A stretch of 64,000 bases of DNA from contig JAEPMI010000003.1 of NCBI GenBank assembly GCA_017644045.1, forward strand, positions 248,001-312,000, read 5' to 3'. This DNA comes from Deltaproteobacteria bacterium (GTDB taxonomy: Bacteria; Myxococcota_A; Polyangia; Polyangiales; Houyiibacteriaceae). Shown here piece after piece: positions 53,376 to 62,262 of the stretch. Below the pieces are notes generated by a model. That model worked only from the letters and a program-made list of their open reading frames with translations, was not told where the DNA came from and made no database searches. Numbering within the stretch: the stretch's first letter is position 1; the number at the start of each line of letters is the position of its first letter. The position numbers and the translations under genes are program-made.

Positions 53376-54218
53376 ATGCTTGTCAGAACCCTTTGCCTTC
53401 TCTCGATCGTCGCCATCGCTTGCGGTGACGACGACGGCACCACCGACACCATGACCGGGATGGATCTCGGCACGTCCATGGACATGGGCGAGGCGCCCGC
53501 CGGCGGCTTCGACGTGCTGCGCAGTGGAACGCTGTCAGACGTGCCCGACTCGCCCGGCGCGAGCGGCTTCGTCGGCTTCGGACGCAACGACGACGGTCAG
53601 CTCATCGCGCGCCTCGGCGCGGACTTCGCGCAGGGGATGGGCCCCGGCGACACCGAGCTCCGCCTCGCCATGTCGGACGAGAACCTCGGCGACCAGATGG
53701 CCGCCGACGCGAGCTCCGTCTCGGATGCGATCGGGATCATCCCCAACGGCACGACCGGCGAGCTCGAGCTCGTCGTCCCCGCCGGCATCATGCCGAGCGA
53801 CTTCTCGCATGCGGTCGTGTGGTGTCCGACCGCCGCGATCAACTTCGGCGTCGCGGAGCTCGGCACCGTCGCCGGCACCTTCGAGACGATCGCGGACACT
53901 CCGGGCGCGGAAGGCTCGATCTCGATCGCGCGCAACGAGAGCGGCGGCATCACCGTCACCCTCGGCGAGGACTTCTCGCAGGGCATGGGCCCCGGTGACA
54001 CCGAGATTCGCCTCGCGAACGGCTCGGGCAACGTCGCCGAGATGCTCGAGGAAGACGCGAGCTCCGTGTCCCCCTCGGTCGGCATCGTGCCGAACGGCGC
54101 CACCGGCTCGATGGTCTTCGAGGCTTCCGGCGTCATGGCCAGCAGCTTCACGCACGCGATCATCTGGTGTCCCACCGCGGCCATCAACTTCGCCGTCGCG
54201 CCCATCGAAGCGCGATGA
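53376..54218 (+). CDS. Lipoprotein with two tandem DM13 domains
   Basis: The 280-residue product has the lipobox IACG followed by GDDDG. Two homologous domains of about 110 residues each follow: the first from FDVLRSGTLSDVPDSPGASG to HAVVWCPTAAINFGVAEL, the second from GTFETIADTPGAEGSISIAR to HAIIWCPTAAINFAVAPI. The FSQGMGPGDTEIRLA core and the terminal IWC...FGxA motif mark DM13 domains, which carry one redox-active or haem-adjacent cysteine and are thought to act in electron transfer. A GGAG ribosome-binding site lies upstream. Overlaps the next gene by four bases (ATGA). Confidence 0.85.
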   Translation: MLVRTLCLLSIVAIACGDDDGTTDTMTGMDLGTSMDMGEAPAGGFDVLRSGTLSDVPDSPGASGFVGFGRNDDGQLIARLGADFAQGMGPGDTELRLAMSDENLGDQMAADASSVSDAIGIIPNGTTGELELVVPAGIMPSDFSHAVVWCPTAAINFGVAELGTVAGTFETIADTPGAEGSISIARNESGGITVTLGEDFSQGMGPGDTEIRLANGSGNVAEMLEEDASSVSPSVGIVPNGATGSMVFEASGVMASSFTHAIIWCPTAAINFAVAPIEAR

Positions 54219-55081
54219 GCCACGCCCGCTGGTCCCGGCGCCTCCTCGGCGTCGGGGCCGTGCTCCTCCTGTCGTCGCTCTCCGCGAGCGCGAGCGCACA
54301 GAGCGCCTTCACCCGCGCGCCCGGGTCGGTCTACGCGAAGCTCGGGTACACGTACTTCTCGAGCAACGACTACTGGGATCTCGGCGGTGTCCTCCGGGAC
54401 CGCGGCGAGCGCTTCACCCAGCACAGCCTCAGCCTCTACGGCGAGGTCGGGCTGGTCGAACACCTCAACGCGATCGTGTCGTTCCCGGCGCTGAAGGTGA
54501 ACCACTTCGCCAACACGAACCGAGCCGTCGGCGTCGGCGATCTGCAGATCGGCTTCAAGCTCGGCACCGAGCTCGGCCGAGGCTTGAAGCTCGCCGCGAT
54601 GGTCATCGCCGAGTTCCCGACCGGCGACAGCGGCGCGACGGTGCAGACCGAGACCGGCGCCAACCTGATCCTCCCGACCGGCGACGGCGAGTACAACACC
54701 TGGACGATGGTCGCGCTCTCGCGCTCCATCGCGCCCATTCACGGTTGGTTCAACCTCTACTTCGGGCTCAACGCGCGAAACAGTGGCTTCGCCAACCAGC
54801 TGCAGGTCGGCGGCGAGCTCGGCCACCACCTGCTCGACATGTTCTACATCCAGATCCGAGCGCGCCTGCAGGTGGTGCCGTCCGACGACCTCGACGTCGC
54901 CGCCGGCTTCATCTTCGGGGAAGGCACCGAGTTCTTCTCGGTCGGCGCGGGCATCGCCTACCCGGTCCCGCACACACCCATCGCGATCACCTTCGACTGG
55001 GAGCAGGCGGTCGCCTACCGGCAGAACCTCTACACGGGACCGGTGCTCACCTTCGGCGTCGCGTACGAGTACGACCCGTAG
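54215..55081 (+). CDS. Outer-membrane beta-barrel protein
   Basis: The 288-residue product has a signal peptide (GAVLLLSSLSASASAQS) and then amphipathic strands of barrel type: VYAKLGYTYFSSNDYWDLG, HSLSLYGEVGLVEHLNAIVS, GDLQIGFKLGTELGRGLKLA, LQVGGELGHHLLDMFYIQIR. The sequence resembles the MetA-pathway phenol-degradation/transporter-like barrel group. The C-terminal end (VLTFGVAYEYDP) lacks a terminal Phe but keeps an aromatic near the end. Its coupling to the DM13 lipoprotein suggests that the two work together at the outer membrane. Confidence 0.82.
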   Translation: MSHARWSRRLLGVGAVLLLSSLSASASAQSAFTRAPGSVYAKLGYTYFSSNDYWDLGGVLRDRGERFTQHSLSLYGEVGLVEHLNAIVSFPALKVNHFANTNRAVGVGDLQIGFKLGTELGRGLKLAAMVIAEFPTGDSGATVQTETGANLILPTGDGEYNTWTMVALSRSIAPIHGWFNLYFGLNARNSGFANQLQVGGELGHHLLDMFYIQIRARLQVVPSDDLDVAAGFIFGEGTEFFSVGAGIAYPVPHTPIAITFDWEQAVAYRQNLYTGPVLTFGVAYEYDP

Positions 55082-55091
55082 CGGAACAGGG

Positions 55092-55628
55092 TCAGCGGGA
55101 GCTTCGCAAGCCTTCGCGGAGGAGCTGACCCCACTCGGCGTCGTAGGGGTGGACCTGCTGGGCGCGCCGACCGCGGGCCCAGACGGGTCGGCCCTCGTTG
55201 GCCCACGCGAAGATGCCACCGGTCAGGTTGTAGACCCGCTCGTGGCCGCGCTCGCGGAGCAGGGCGCCGAGCGTGCCGCTCCGCCAGCCGACGCTGCAGT
55301 AGACGACGAGCGGGCGGCCGTCGCGCGGGATGCGATCGAGGTCCGGGTGGTCCGGGTCGACGCGGACCGCGCCGCGCAGGTGGGAGACGGCGAACTCCTC
55401 CGGCTTCCGCACGTCGAGCAGGTGTGGCCGCTCGTCTTCGGGGCGGCTCATCCAGCGCGCGAGGGTCGCCGGCGCGACCCAGGGCACGTCCGGATAGCGC
55501 GCCGAGATCTCGCGCTTCAACGCCTCGAAGGTCGGCGGCTGCGCGAGAGCGGTCGCCGCGGCGAGGAGGCTGGCCCCCACGAGCGTCCACGTGGGCTTTC
55601 GATCCATCGGCATCCCTACGCGCTCCAT
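55092..55628 (-). CDS. Exported rhodanese-domain protein
   Basis: The 178-residue product has a signal peptide (LVGASLLAAATALAQP) and one rhodanese domain: HLLDVRKPEEFAVSHLRGAV and the active-site loop VVYCSVGWRSGTLGALL with the catalytic Cys, followed by VYNLTGGIFAWANEG. Rhodaneses transfer sulfur, and the loop length here (CSVGWR) fits a single-domain sulfurtransferase working in the periplasm. A TACATT box lies five bases before the ATG. It sits next to the sulfate-activation operon, which may be a functional association or chance. Confidence 0.93.
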   Translation of the reverse strand: MERVGMPMDRKPTWTLVGASLLAAATALAQPPTFEALKREISARYPDVPWVAPATLARWMSRPEDERPHLLDVRKPEEFAVSHLRGAVRVDPDHPDLDRIPRDGRPLVVYCSVGWRSGTLGALLRERGHERVYNLTGGIFAWANEGRPVWARGRRAQQVHPYDAEWGQLLREGLRSSR

Positions 55629-55633
55629 GGTGG

Positions 55634-55639
55634 AATGTA
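55634..55639 (-). promoter_or_regulatory. TACATT -10-like box for rhodanese gene
   Basis: On the minus strand TACATT is followed by five bases and the ATG at 55628, the shortest such spacing in the window. Confidence 0.3.
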
Positions 55640-55649
55640 ACGGACCAGG

Positions 55650-55741
55650 ACCCTCACCCTCACCCTGTCCCTCACCCTTCGTAGCCGTGCCGGCCGACCC
55701 CGAAAAAAGGGGCGAGGGTCGGCTAGGGCTAGGGTGAGGGG
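55650..55741. repeat. CCCTCA hexamer repeat within a nested inverted repeat
   Basis: ACCCTCACCCTCACCCTG and CCCTCACCCT (55650-55679) pair in part with AGGGTGAGGG (55731-55740). Inside, GCCGACCC (55693-55700) pairs with GGGTCGGC (55716-55723) around CGAAAAAAGGGG. The structure lies between the rhodanese start and the cysN stop and may end the cysDN transcript. Confidence 0.7.
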
Positions 55742-55746
55742 TTCCG

Positions 55747-57582
55747 TCAGCTCTTCTGGAGCAGGTCGAGGAGCATGTCGACGGCGTCGTCCATGCGGAC
55801 CTGGTCGAGCGCGATGGTGAGATCCGCGTGGCTCGGCGCCTCGAAGCCGTCGAAGCGGGCGTCGGGGCGACGCTCGCGGCAGAGCGCCTCGTCGGTGTTC
55901 ACGTAGATCAGGAGCACGCGATCGTTGCCGATGCGCTCCCGGAGGTAGGCGCGGTCGGCCTTCGAGTGGCTCGGGAAGGCGCAGATGCAGACGAGGTCCG
56001 CGTCGGTGCAGGCCTTGGCGGCGCTGACCATCGAGCGCAGGTCCTCGCCGGTCGGGTCCACGACGGTGGCCGTGCGGCCGAGGTCGAAGAGCTTCCGCTC
56101 GAGGGCATAGGCCAGCGGCCAGCGGCCGGAGCCGGGCAGGCCGACCAGCCAGACGGTCTTGCCGGTCTGGCCCATGCGCTCGTCGCGCTCGGTCGGCGAC
56201 ACCTGGGTCCGCGGGCGGAGGCCCGACCCGGCGCGGAGCTCGGCGAGCTGCGTGTCGAGGTCCTTCGCCTCCTGGGCGTCGTCGGCGATCATGCCGGCGC
56301 CGACCGTCGCGTTCGTGAGCGAGTCGATCAGGATGAACGCGCCGGTGGAGCGGTTCGTCGTGTACGAGTCGTAGTAGAGCGCCCGGTGCGTGCTCAGCTC
56401 GAGGCGACCGATGTCGTTGAGCTCGAGCGTGTCGGCCGGGACGTCCTCGAGGGCGTCGAGGTCGATCTTCGAGGTCACCGCGTCGATCTGCACGCGGACC
56501 TGCTGGGTCGTGTGCTTGAGCACGTAGGTCTTCTGCGGGTCGAGCGGGCGCTCGCTCATCCAGACCACGTGGGCGCCGAACTTGCGGTCGATGCGCGGAC
56601 GCGCGTCGGGCTTCACGAGCATGTCGCCGCGGCTGACGTCGATCTCGTCCTCGAGGCGGATGACGACCGACTGCGGCGCCGTCGCCGACTCGAGCGGTCC
56701 GTCGAAGGTGTCGATCGACGCGACCTTGGAGCTCGTGCCCAAGGGGAGCGAGAGGATCGCGTCGCCCTTCTTCACGGTGCCGCCGACGATCTGTCCGGCG
56801 AAGCCGCGGTAGTCGAGGTTCGGCCGGATGACGTACTGGACCGGGAAGCGGAAGTCGTCGTGCTCCTCGTGGTCGACCGGGACGGTCTCGAGGTACTCGA
56901 GCACGCTCGGGCCGTCGTACCACTTCGTCTTCTCGCTGCCCTCGACGATGTTCACGCCCTTGAGCGCGCTGACGGGGAAGAAGCCGATGCTCTGGAAGCT
57001 CAGGTCTGCCGCGAAGCTCTGGAAGTCCTCGCGGATCTTCTCGAAGACGCCCTTGTCGTAGCCGACGAGGTCCATCTTGTTCACGCAGACCGCGAGGTGC
57101 GGAATGCCGAGTAGGTTCGCGATCGTCGCGTGGCGCCGCGACTGCTGGAGCACGCCGAGGCGCGCGTCGATCAGGATCAGCGCGACGTCCGCGGTGGACG
57201 CGCCGGTGACCATGTTCCGCGTGTACTGAACGTGGCCCGGGGTGTCGGCGATGATGAACTTCCGCTTCTCCGTGGCGAAGTAGCGGTAGGCGACGTCGAT
57301 GGTGATGCCCTGCTCGCGCTCGGCGGCGAGGCCATCGGTGAAGAGGCTGAAGTCGATCTCCTCGCCTTCGATGTTCGTCGCCCGCTTCACGGCCTCGAGC
57401 TGGTCCTCGTAGACCATGCCCGTGTCGTGGAGCAGTCGGCCGATGAGGGTCGACTTGCCGTCGTCCACGGAGCCGACCGCCACGAAGCGGAGCAGCTCCT
57501 TGTTCCGGTAGCGCTCCAGGTAGGCGCTGATGTCGTCGCGCAGGAGCTTCTTCTCGTCCACGGTCATCTCAGAAGTACCCAT
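55747..57582 (-). CDS. cysN: Sulfate adenylyltransferase large subunit with C-terminal APS-kinase-like domain
   Basis: The 611-residue protein is CysN, the GTPase subunit of ATP sulfurylase, which activates sulfate to adenosine 5'-phosphosulfate. GTPase motifs are intact: GSVDDGKST near residue 37, [24 protein letters not shown]-Tu-like beta domains run to about residue 430. The last 150 residues resemble APS kinase (CysC), but its P-loop reads [17 protein letters not shown], without the Lys and Ser/Thr of GxxGSGKST, so kinase activity is doubtful. An alternative start at 57567 would avoid most of the overlap with cysD. Confidence 0.94.
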   Translation of the reverse strand: MGTSEMTVDEKKLLRDDISAYLERYRNKELLRFVAVGSVDDGKSTLIGRLLHDTGMVYEDQLEAVKRATNIEGEEIDFSLFTDGLAAEREQGITIDVAYRYFATEKRKFIIADTPGHVQYTRNMVTGASTADVALILIDARLGVLQQSRRHATIANLLGIPHLAVCVNKMDLVGYDKGVFEKIREDFQSFAADLSFQSIGFFPVSALKGVNIVEGSEKTKWYDGPSVLEYLETVPVDHEEHDDFRFPVQYVIRPNLDYRGFAGQIVGGTVKKGDAILSLPLGTSSKVASIDTFDGPLESATAPQSVVIRLEDEIDVSRGDMLVKPDARPRIDRKFGAHVVWMSERPLDPQKTYVLKHTTQQVRVQIDAVTSKIDLDALEDVPADTLELNDIGRLELSTHRALYYDSYTTNRSTGAFILIDSLTNATVGAGMIADDAQEAKDLDTQLAELRAGSGLRPRTQVSPTERDERMGQTGKTVWLVGLPGSGRWPLAYALERKLFDLGRTATVVDPTGEDLRSMVSAAKACTDADLVCICAFPSHSKADRAYLRERIGNDRVLLIYVNTDEALCRERRPDARFDGFEAPSHADLTIALDQVRMDDAVDMLLDLLQKS

Positions 57583-58495
57583 CGCGCTTCTTCTTCTCCA
57601 TGGAGGCGCTCTCGTCGAAGTCGATGAGGCGGCCCTGGCGTTCGGAGAAGCTGGTCATCAGCATCTCCTGGACGACCTGCTCGACCGTGTCCGCCTCGGA
57701 CTCGACCGCGCCGGTCAGCGGGTAGCAGCCGAGGGTGCGGAAGCGGACCTTCTTCATCTCCGGCTTCTCACCGGGCTTCAGCGGGAGCCGGTCGTCGTCG
57801 ACCATGATGAGCGTGCCCTCGCGCTCGACCACCGGCCGCTCGGCGGCGAGGTAGAGCGGGACGATCGGAATGTCCTCGACCATGATGTAGAGCCAGACGT
57901 CGAGCTCGGTCCAGTTCGAGATCGGGAACGCGCGGACGCTCTCGCCCTTCTTGATGCGCGCGTTGTAGAGGTTCCAGAGCTCCGGGCGCTGGTTCTTCGG
58001 GTCCCACTGGTGGTGCTCGTCGCGGAAGGAGTAGATGCGCTCCTTCGCGCGCGAACGCTCCTCGTCGCGGCGAGCGCCGCCGAAAGCGCAGTCGAACTGG
58101 TACTTGCTCAAGGCCTGCTTGAGCGCGACCGTCTTCATGATGTCCGTGTAGCGCGCGCTACCGAACTCGAAGGGGTTCACGCCCTGCTCGACCCCCTCCT
58201 GGTTGATGTGCTCGATGAGCTTGAAGCCGAGCTCCTTCGCGGTGTTGTCGCGGAACTCGATCATCTCCCGGAACTTGAACGTGGTGTTCACGTGCATGAG
58301 CGGGAAGGGGAGGGGGCCGGGCGCGAAGGCCTTCTGCGCGAGGCGGAGCATCACCGACGAGTCCTTGCCGATGCTGTAGAGCATCACGGGCCGGTCGAAC
58401 TCGGCCGCCGCCTCGCGGAGGATGTGGATGCTCTCGGCCTCGAGGAGACGGAGGTGGTTCAGTCGCGCCCCGATGGACTGGGTCTCGGTAGACAT
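57569..58495 (-). CDS. cysD: Sulfate adenylyltransferase small subunit
   Basis: The 308-residue catalytic subunit has the PP-loop-like nucleotide site [19 protein letters not shown] and family blocks [51 protein letters not shown] and [12 protein letters not shown]. It joins CysN in assimilatory sulfate activation in the cytoplasm. The length is normal. It is the first gene of the unit; TATGGG lies ten bases before the ATG. cysN follows with a small overlap; no cysH, cysI or cysG lies within the window. Confidence 0.97.
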   Translation of the reverse strand: MSTETQSIGARLNHLRLLEAESIHILREAAAEFDRPVMLYSIGKDSSVMLRLAQKAFAPGPLPFPLMHVNTTFKFREMIEFRDNTAKELGFKLIEHINQEGVEQGVNPFEFGSARYTDIMKTVALKQALSKYQFDCAFGGARRDEERSRAKERIYSFRDEHHQWDPKNQRPELWNLYNARIKKGESVRAFPISNWTELDVWLYIMVEDIPIVPLYLAAERPVVEREGTLIMVDDDRLPLKPGEKPEMKKVRFRTLGCYPLTGAVESEADTVEQVVQEMLMTSFSERQGRLIDFDESASMEKKKRDGYF

Positions 58496-58638
58496 GGGCG
58501 CTCATCCCATAGTGCGGGGGGCGTACAGAGGCAATCGACCCCTTTTCGAGGGATTCCAGGCTCGGCCAGCCGTGCCTGGAGTCCCGTGAACCGTGCCCAC
58601 CGTGGTTCGACCCGGTCTCGCGTGGTATCCCCGAAACG

Positions 58639-59205
58639 ATGGCCGGCGCTCCCCTGGTGTGGATCGATCTCGAAATGACGGGGCTCGACCCCGACAAAGA
58701 GCGGATCATCGAGGCCGCGGTGCTCGTCACCGACGGGGAGCTCGAGATCGTCGCCGAGGGCCCGAGCTTGGTCATCCACCAGAGCGACGAGCTCCTCGAC
58801 GCCATGGACGAGTGGAACACCACCCACCACGGCGAGTCGGGGCTGACCGAGCGGGTCCGGGCCTCCACGGTGACCGAGGCGGAGGCCGAGGCGCAGATCA
58901 TGGCGTTCCTCGAGGAGCACTGCGAGGCCGGTCAGTCGCCGCTCTGCGGGAACTCGATCCACCAGGACCGGCGCTTCCTCTGCCGCTACATGCCGAAGAT
59001 CGACGAGTTCCTGCACTACCGGATGGTCGACGTGTCGACCGTGAAGGAGCTCTGCCGGCGCTGGACGCCGGAGGCCTACGCCAAGCGGCCCATGAAGACC
59101 GGCAACCACCGGGCGATGGACGACATCCGCGAATCGGTGGAGGAGCTCCGCTTCTACCGGAAGGCGTGCTTCGGCGACGCGGCCGGGCCCGCAGACTCCG
59201 AGTGA
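58639..59205 (+). CDS. orn: Oligoribonuclease
   Basis: The 188-residue exonuclease has the DEDD-type sites: [10 protein letters not shown] (Asp and Glu near residues 10-12), [11 protein letters not shown] with the third acid, and the [10 protein letters not shown] with His and Asp near the C-terminus. It degrades di- to pentanucleotides, including pGpG from c-di-GMP breakdown, to mononucleotides. The length equals E. coli Orn with a short tail ([10 protein letters not shown]). TATCCC lies seven bases before the ATG. The stop overlaps the kinase start (GTGA). Confidence 0.96.
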   Translation: MAGAPLVWIDLEMTGLDPDKERIIEAAVLVTDGELEIVAEGPSLVIHQSDELLDAMDEWNTTHHGESGLTERVRASTVTEAEAEAQIMAFLEEHCEAGQSPLCGNSIHQDRRFLCRYMPKIDEFLHYRMVDVSTVKELCRRWTPEAYAKRPMKTGNHRAMDDIRESVEELRFYRKACFGDAAGPADSE

Positions 59206-60089
59206 GCGGCGCTCCCGCCACCACGCACCGCTTTCGGCTCGGACCGCGGCTCGGCCAGGGCGCCTTCGGCGAGGTGGTCCGCGCGTTCGACCGCGAGCGC
59301 GGCGAGTGGGTGGCGGTGAAGCGGTCGCTGGGTGGCGCGCACGACGCGTTCGCGTCCGAGTACGCGGCGCTCGCCGCGGTGTCCCACCCGAACGTGGTGC
59401 GCGCCGGCGTCTGGGTGGAGGGGCCGGAGTGGACCGGCTACTCGATGGCGCTCGTCGAGGGACCCGACGCCCGCGAGTGGGTGCGTGGGGCTCATGTCGA
59501 GCGCTCCGAGGACACCCCGCGGCGGAACCTGCCCATGGCCTTCGGCCAGGAGCTGCAGGACGTGGGCGACAGCCGCTATCGCGTGCTCGCGCCCGAGGGC
59601 GTGGAGCGGCTTCGGCGACTGGTGAGCGACCTGACCGACGCGCTCGACGCGGTGCACGGCGCCGGGTTGCTGCATCTCGACGTGAACCCGGAGAACGTGC
59701 GCATCGCGAAGGGCCGGGCGGTGCTGCTCGACCTCGGGCTGGCGATGAAGGCGGGGACGACGCCCGTCGACGGCGCCTATCTCGGGAGCGCGGCCTATGG
59801 CGCGCCGGAGCTGGGCATGCGGCCACCGACGACCGCCAGCGACTTCTACTCGCTCGGGGTGCTGACCTTCGAGCTCCTGCTCGGTGACCGGCCCTTCGAG
59901 GGCGGCGGACCCGAGGTGCTGGTGCGGAAGCAGAGCCTCGAGGCCTCACGACCGAGCGAGCTCGCCACGGTGCCGGAGGACCTCGACGCCATCTGCGTCG
60001 GCCTGCTCCAGCGGCTCCCGAGCCGGCGGATGGACGGCGCCGCGATCCGCGCGGCGCTCGATTACATCGAGCGGCCGCCGGTGCGGTAG
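59202..60089 (+). CDS. Soluble Ser/Thr protein kinase with HLD and DLG motifs
   Basis: The 295-residue product is a single kinase domain without a membrane helix. The glycine loop is [10 protein letters not shown], the ATP lysine Lys40 lies in VAVKRS, catalytic Asp160 lies in [13 protein letters not shown] (HLD in place of HRD) and the metal Asp177 in LLDLGLAM (DLG in place of DFG). Other needed residues are present, so activity is plausible but it is a non-RD kinase. A segment with [20 protein letters not shown] is inserted between the lobes. It starts at GTG inside orn and overlaps the opposite gene by 28 bases. Confidence 0.88.
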   Translation: MSGAPATTHRFRLGPRLGQGAFGEVVRAFDRERGEWVAVKRSLGGAHDAFASEYAALAAVSHPNVVRAGVWVEGPEWTGYSMALVEGPDAREWVRGAHVERSEDTPRRNLPMAFGQELQDVGDSRYRVLAPEGVERLRRLVSDLTDALDAVHGAGLLHLDVNPENVRIAKGRAVLLDLGLAMKAGTTPVDGAYLGSAAYGAPELGMRPPTTASDFYSLGVLTFELLLGDRPFEGGGPEVLVRKQSLEASRPSELATVPEDLDAICVGLLQRLPSRRMDGAAIRAALDYIERPPVR

Positions 60090-60592
60090 GGGATCTCGAG
60101 CTCGGGGCTGCGGCAGGTGCCGCCGATGCAGGTGCCCGACGAGCAGTCGGCCGGCATCCGCGCGCGGAACTGGATCGCGACGGTCGTGTTGGTGGGCACG
60201 TCGCTGATCCCGAAGAAGGGGTTGTCCACGGTCACCTCGATGACGCCGTCCATCGCTTCGGCGTCGCCGTCGGTCCCGTCGTCACGGAGCTCGAGGAGGT
60301 TGATGAGCCGTGCGTCGGAGCCGGCATCGTCCAGGCCGCCCACGCGCATCACCACCGTCACGAGGTGCGGTCGGGGCGAGCGCTCGCACTTGTCGAGCTC
60401 CACCCGGATCGTGATCTCTTCGCCCAGCCCATCGACCGGCACGTTCTCGGGCGTCATCGAGGCGCTGACGATCTCCGCGTACTCGTAGGGGAGGCAGTCG
60501 GTGACCCCCTCACCGGAGCAGCTCCGCTCGAGCTTGGACTCGTTGCAGGAGAAGAGGAGCAGGAAAGGGAGGAGGCGAAGGAAGCGGTTCAT
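60062..60592 (-). CDS. Lipoprotein of unknown function
   Basis: The 176-residue product has the lipobox LFSC (Cys16). The mature part is a beta-rich domain with EITIRVELDKCERSPRPHLV, VTVVMRVGGLDDAGSDARLI and VEVTVDN-like strands, and four cysteines near the end (ADCSSGTCIGGTCRSPELEI). No family recognised. Its ATG overlaps the stop of the glycosyltransferase gene, so it is the last gene of that three-gene unit. The final 28 bases overlap the end of the convergent kinase gene. Confidence 0.75.
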   Translation of the reverse strand: MNRFLRLLPFLLLFSCNESKLERSCSGEGVTDCLPYEYAEIVSASMTPENVPVDGLGEEITIRVELDKCERSPRPHLVTVVMRVGGLDDAGSDARLINLLELRDDGTDGDAEAMDGVIEVTVDNPFFGISDVPTNTTVAIQFRARMPADCSSGTCIGGTCRSPELEIPYRTGGRSM

Positions 60593-62262
60593 CGGCGGCG
60601 GGGGTTCTCGTAGATCGTGACGATCGGAACGCCATCATAGGTCAGAACGTGGACCGGCGCCGTCGACCCGAAGGCGACCCAGGCCTGATGGTCGACCTCG
60701 GCGAAGTGCTTCTCGTGGTGCACGAGCACGTAGTCCGAGCGCGCGAGATCGTAGGAGGGGCGGAGGTTGTCCGGGATCAGACCGTCGCGCCGGAGCATCG
60801 CCCAGGCGCCGGGCGTGGTGTCGTTGAGGTAGACGGTGCCGCCGTCGGGCATCGCTTCCTTCAGGAAGGGCAAGACGCTCCCGGTGGTGAAGCCCCAGAA
60901 CTGCCGGTTCATCCCGTGGTCCGCCGCGCCGGGGACGCCGCCTGCGATGGCGGTGTAGTGGCTCAGGCCGAAGGGGTGGCTGTGCATGGTCTCGAGCGCC
61001 GCTGGCGAGAGGAGGAGCGCCGCCGCGAAGGTCGGAGCGAGGTGCCGCGCGAACGGGAGCTTCCGCCCGGCCCGCTGCCGGAAGATGGTCGCCACCTTGT
61101 AGAAGCCGAGCCCCGCGTAGAGGCAGAGGAACGGATAGGCGGTGATCCAATGCTTGGTGCCCCCGAAGATCGGCGACGAGGGTAGGGCGATCACGACGAG
61201 CGGCGCGAGCAGGCAGCCGACGAGCAGCACATCCGTCCGGGAGGTGTCCGGCGTCACGTCGCTCTCGGGCGCGAGCTTCTCGCCGAGCCGGAGCGGGAGC
61301 ATCGCGCGGCCCCGCTGCACCAGCCCGTAGACCCCCAGCGCCAGCGTCGTGAGCGGCACCGTGAAGAGCGTCATCACGAAGGGGAACGAGATCGGGAAGG
61401 GCGGCCGGAAGTAGTTCCGACCGAAGTACTCCATGTTGTAGTACTCGTGGCTGGTGTGGAACCGGATGTACCACCCGATCCGCGGGAGGGTGTCGTGCCA
61501 CAGCCAGGGCCAGCTCGCGATGAAGATCGCCGGGCCCAGGATGGCCATCGAGATCATCCACCAGGGGCGCACCGAGATGCGCGCGGAGACCGTTCGGCCC
61601 CGGCGCCGGTCCGCGCGGATGCCGAGGCACATCCACGTGAAGTGGATCAGGAAGATGCCCGGGAGGATCCACGCGTTGTGCTTGGTCGCGAGCGCCAGCC
61701 CGTAGATCAGACCGAAGCCGATCACCCACCAGCGGCTCCGTAGCGCTCGCCAGTAGGCGTACACCGCGAGCGTCACCATCAGCACGATCGGCACGTCGAA
61801 CGCGTTCAGGTGCGCGTGATAGAAGACCCGCGGGATCAGCGCGAAGCTCAGCGCCGCGAAGATGCCCGCGCGTCGGCCGAAGACCCGGGCGCCGAAGATG
61901 TAGATCAGCCAGAGCAGCAGGCCGCCCATGACCATCGCCGGGAAGCGGAACGCGAGCGAGTCGGTCGGGTAGAGCTCGTACTTCTCGTGGGCGAGCCACG
62001 AGAGGGCGAAGAGCGACTTGATGAGCGCCGGGTGCTCGTGGTTGAAGGACCAGCCAGCCTCGACGCCTTCGGGGCTCGACGCGGCGGACGCGTCCTCCGC
62101 GAAGTCGCTGAACCAGCGGGCGTAGTCCTCGCCCGCGCGGACGTAGAAGCCCTCGTCGCGCGACATGGCGATGTCGCCCGCCGTCACGAAGAGGAGGACG
62201 ACGTAGGCGAGCCCCAGGACGAAGCCGAGGGTGTGGTCGCGCCAGCCGATCCGCGGTCTCAT
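60589..62262 (-). CDS. GT39/ArnT-like membrane glycosyltransferase
   Basis: The 557-residue protein has about eleven membrane helices. The first extracytoplasmic loop has the acid pair SRDEGFYVRAGEDYA near residue 36, the place of the catalytic Asp-Glu of GT-C (GT39, ArnT, PMT) enzymes, and HEHPALIKSLFALSWLAHEK follows. Other helices include FGLIYGLALATKHNAWILPG. GT39-like enzymes move sugars from lipid-linked donors to proteins or lipid A. The extracytoplasmic C-terminal domain contains the segment GGVPGAADHGMNRQFWGFTT. It overlaps both neighbours by ATGA junctions. Confidence 0.85.
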   Translation of the reverse strand: MRPRIGWRDHTLGFVLGLAYVVLLFVTAGDIAMSRDEGFYVRAGEDYARWFSDFAEDASAASSPEGVEAGWSFNHEHPALIKSLFALSWLAHEKYELYPTDSLAFRFPAMVMGGLLLWLIYIFGARVFGRRAGIFAALSFALIPRVFYHAHLNAFDVPIVLMVTLAVYAYWRALRSRWWVIGFGLIYGLALATKHNAWILPGIFLIHFTWMCLGIRADRRRGRTVSARISVRPWWMISMAILGPAIFIASWPWLWHDTLPRIGWYIRFHTSHEYYNMEYFGRNYFRPPFPISFPFVMTLFTVPLTTLALGVYGLVQRGRAMLPLRLGEKLAPESDVTPDTSRTDVLLVGCLLAPLVVIALPSSPIFGGTKHWITAYPFLCLYAGLGFYKVATIFRQRAGRKLPFARHLAPTFAAALLLSPAALETMHSHPFGLSHYTAIAGGVPGAADHGMNRQFWGFTTGSVLPFLKEAMPDGGTVYLNDTTPGAWAMLRRDGLIPDNLRPSYDLARSDYVLVHHEKHFAEVDHQAWVAFGSTAPVHVLTYDGVPIVTIYENPRRR

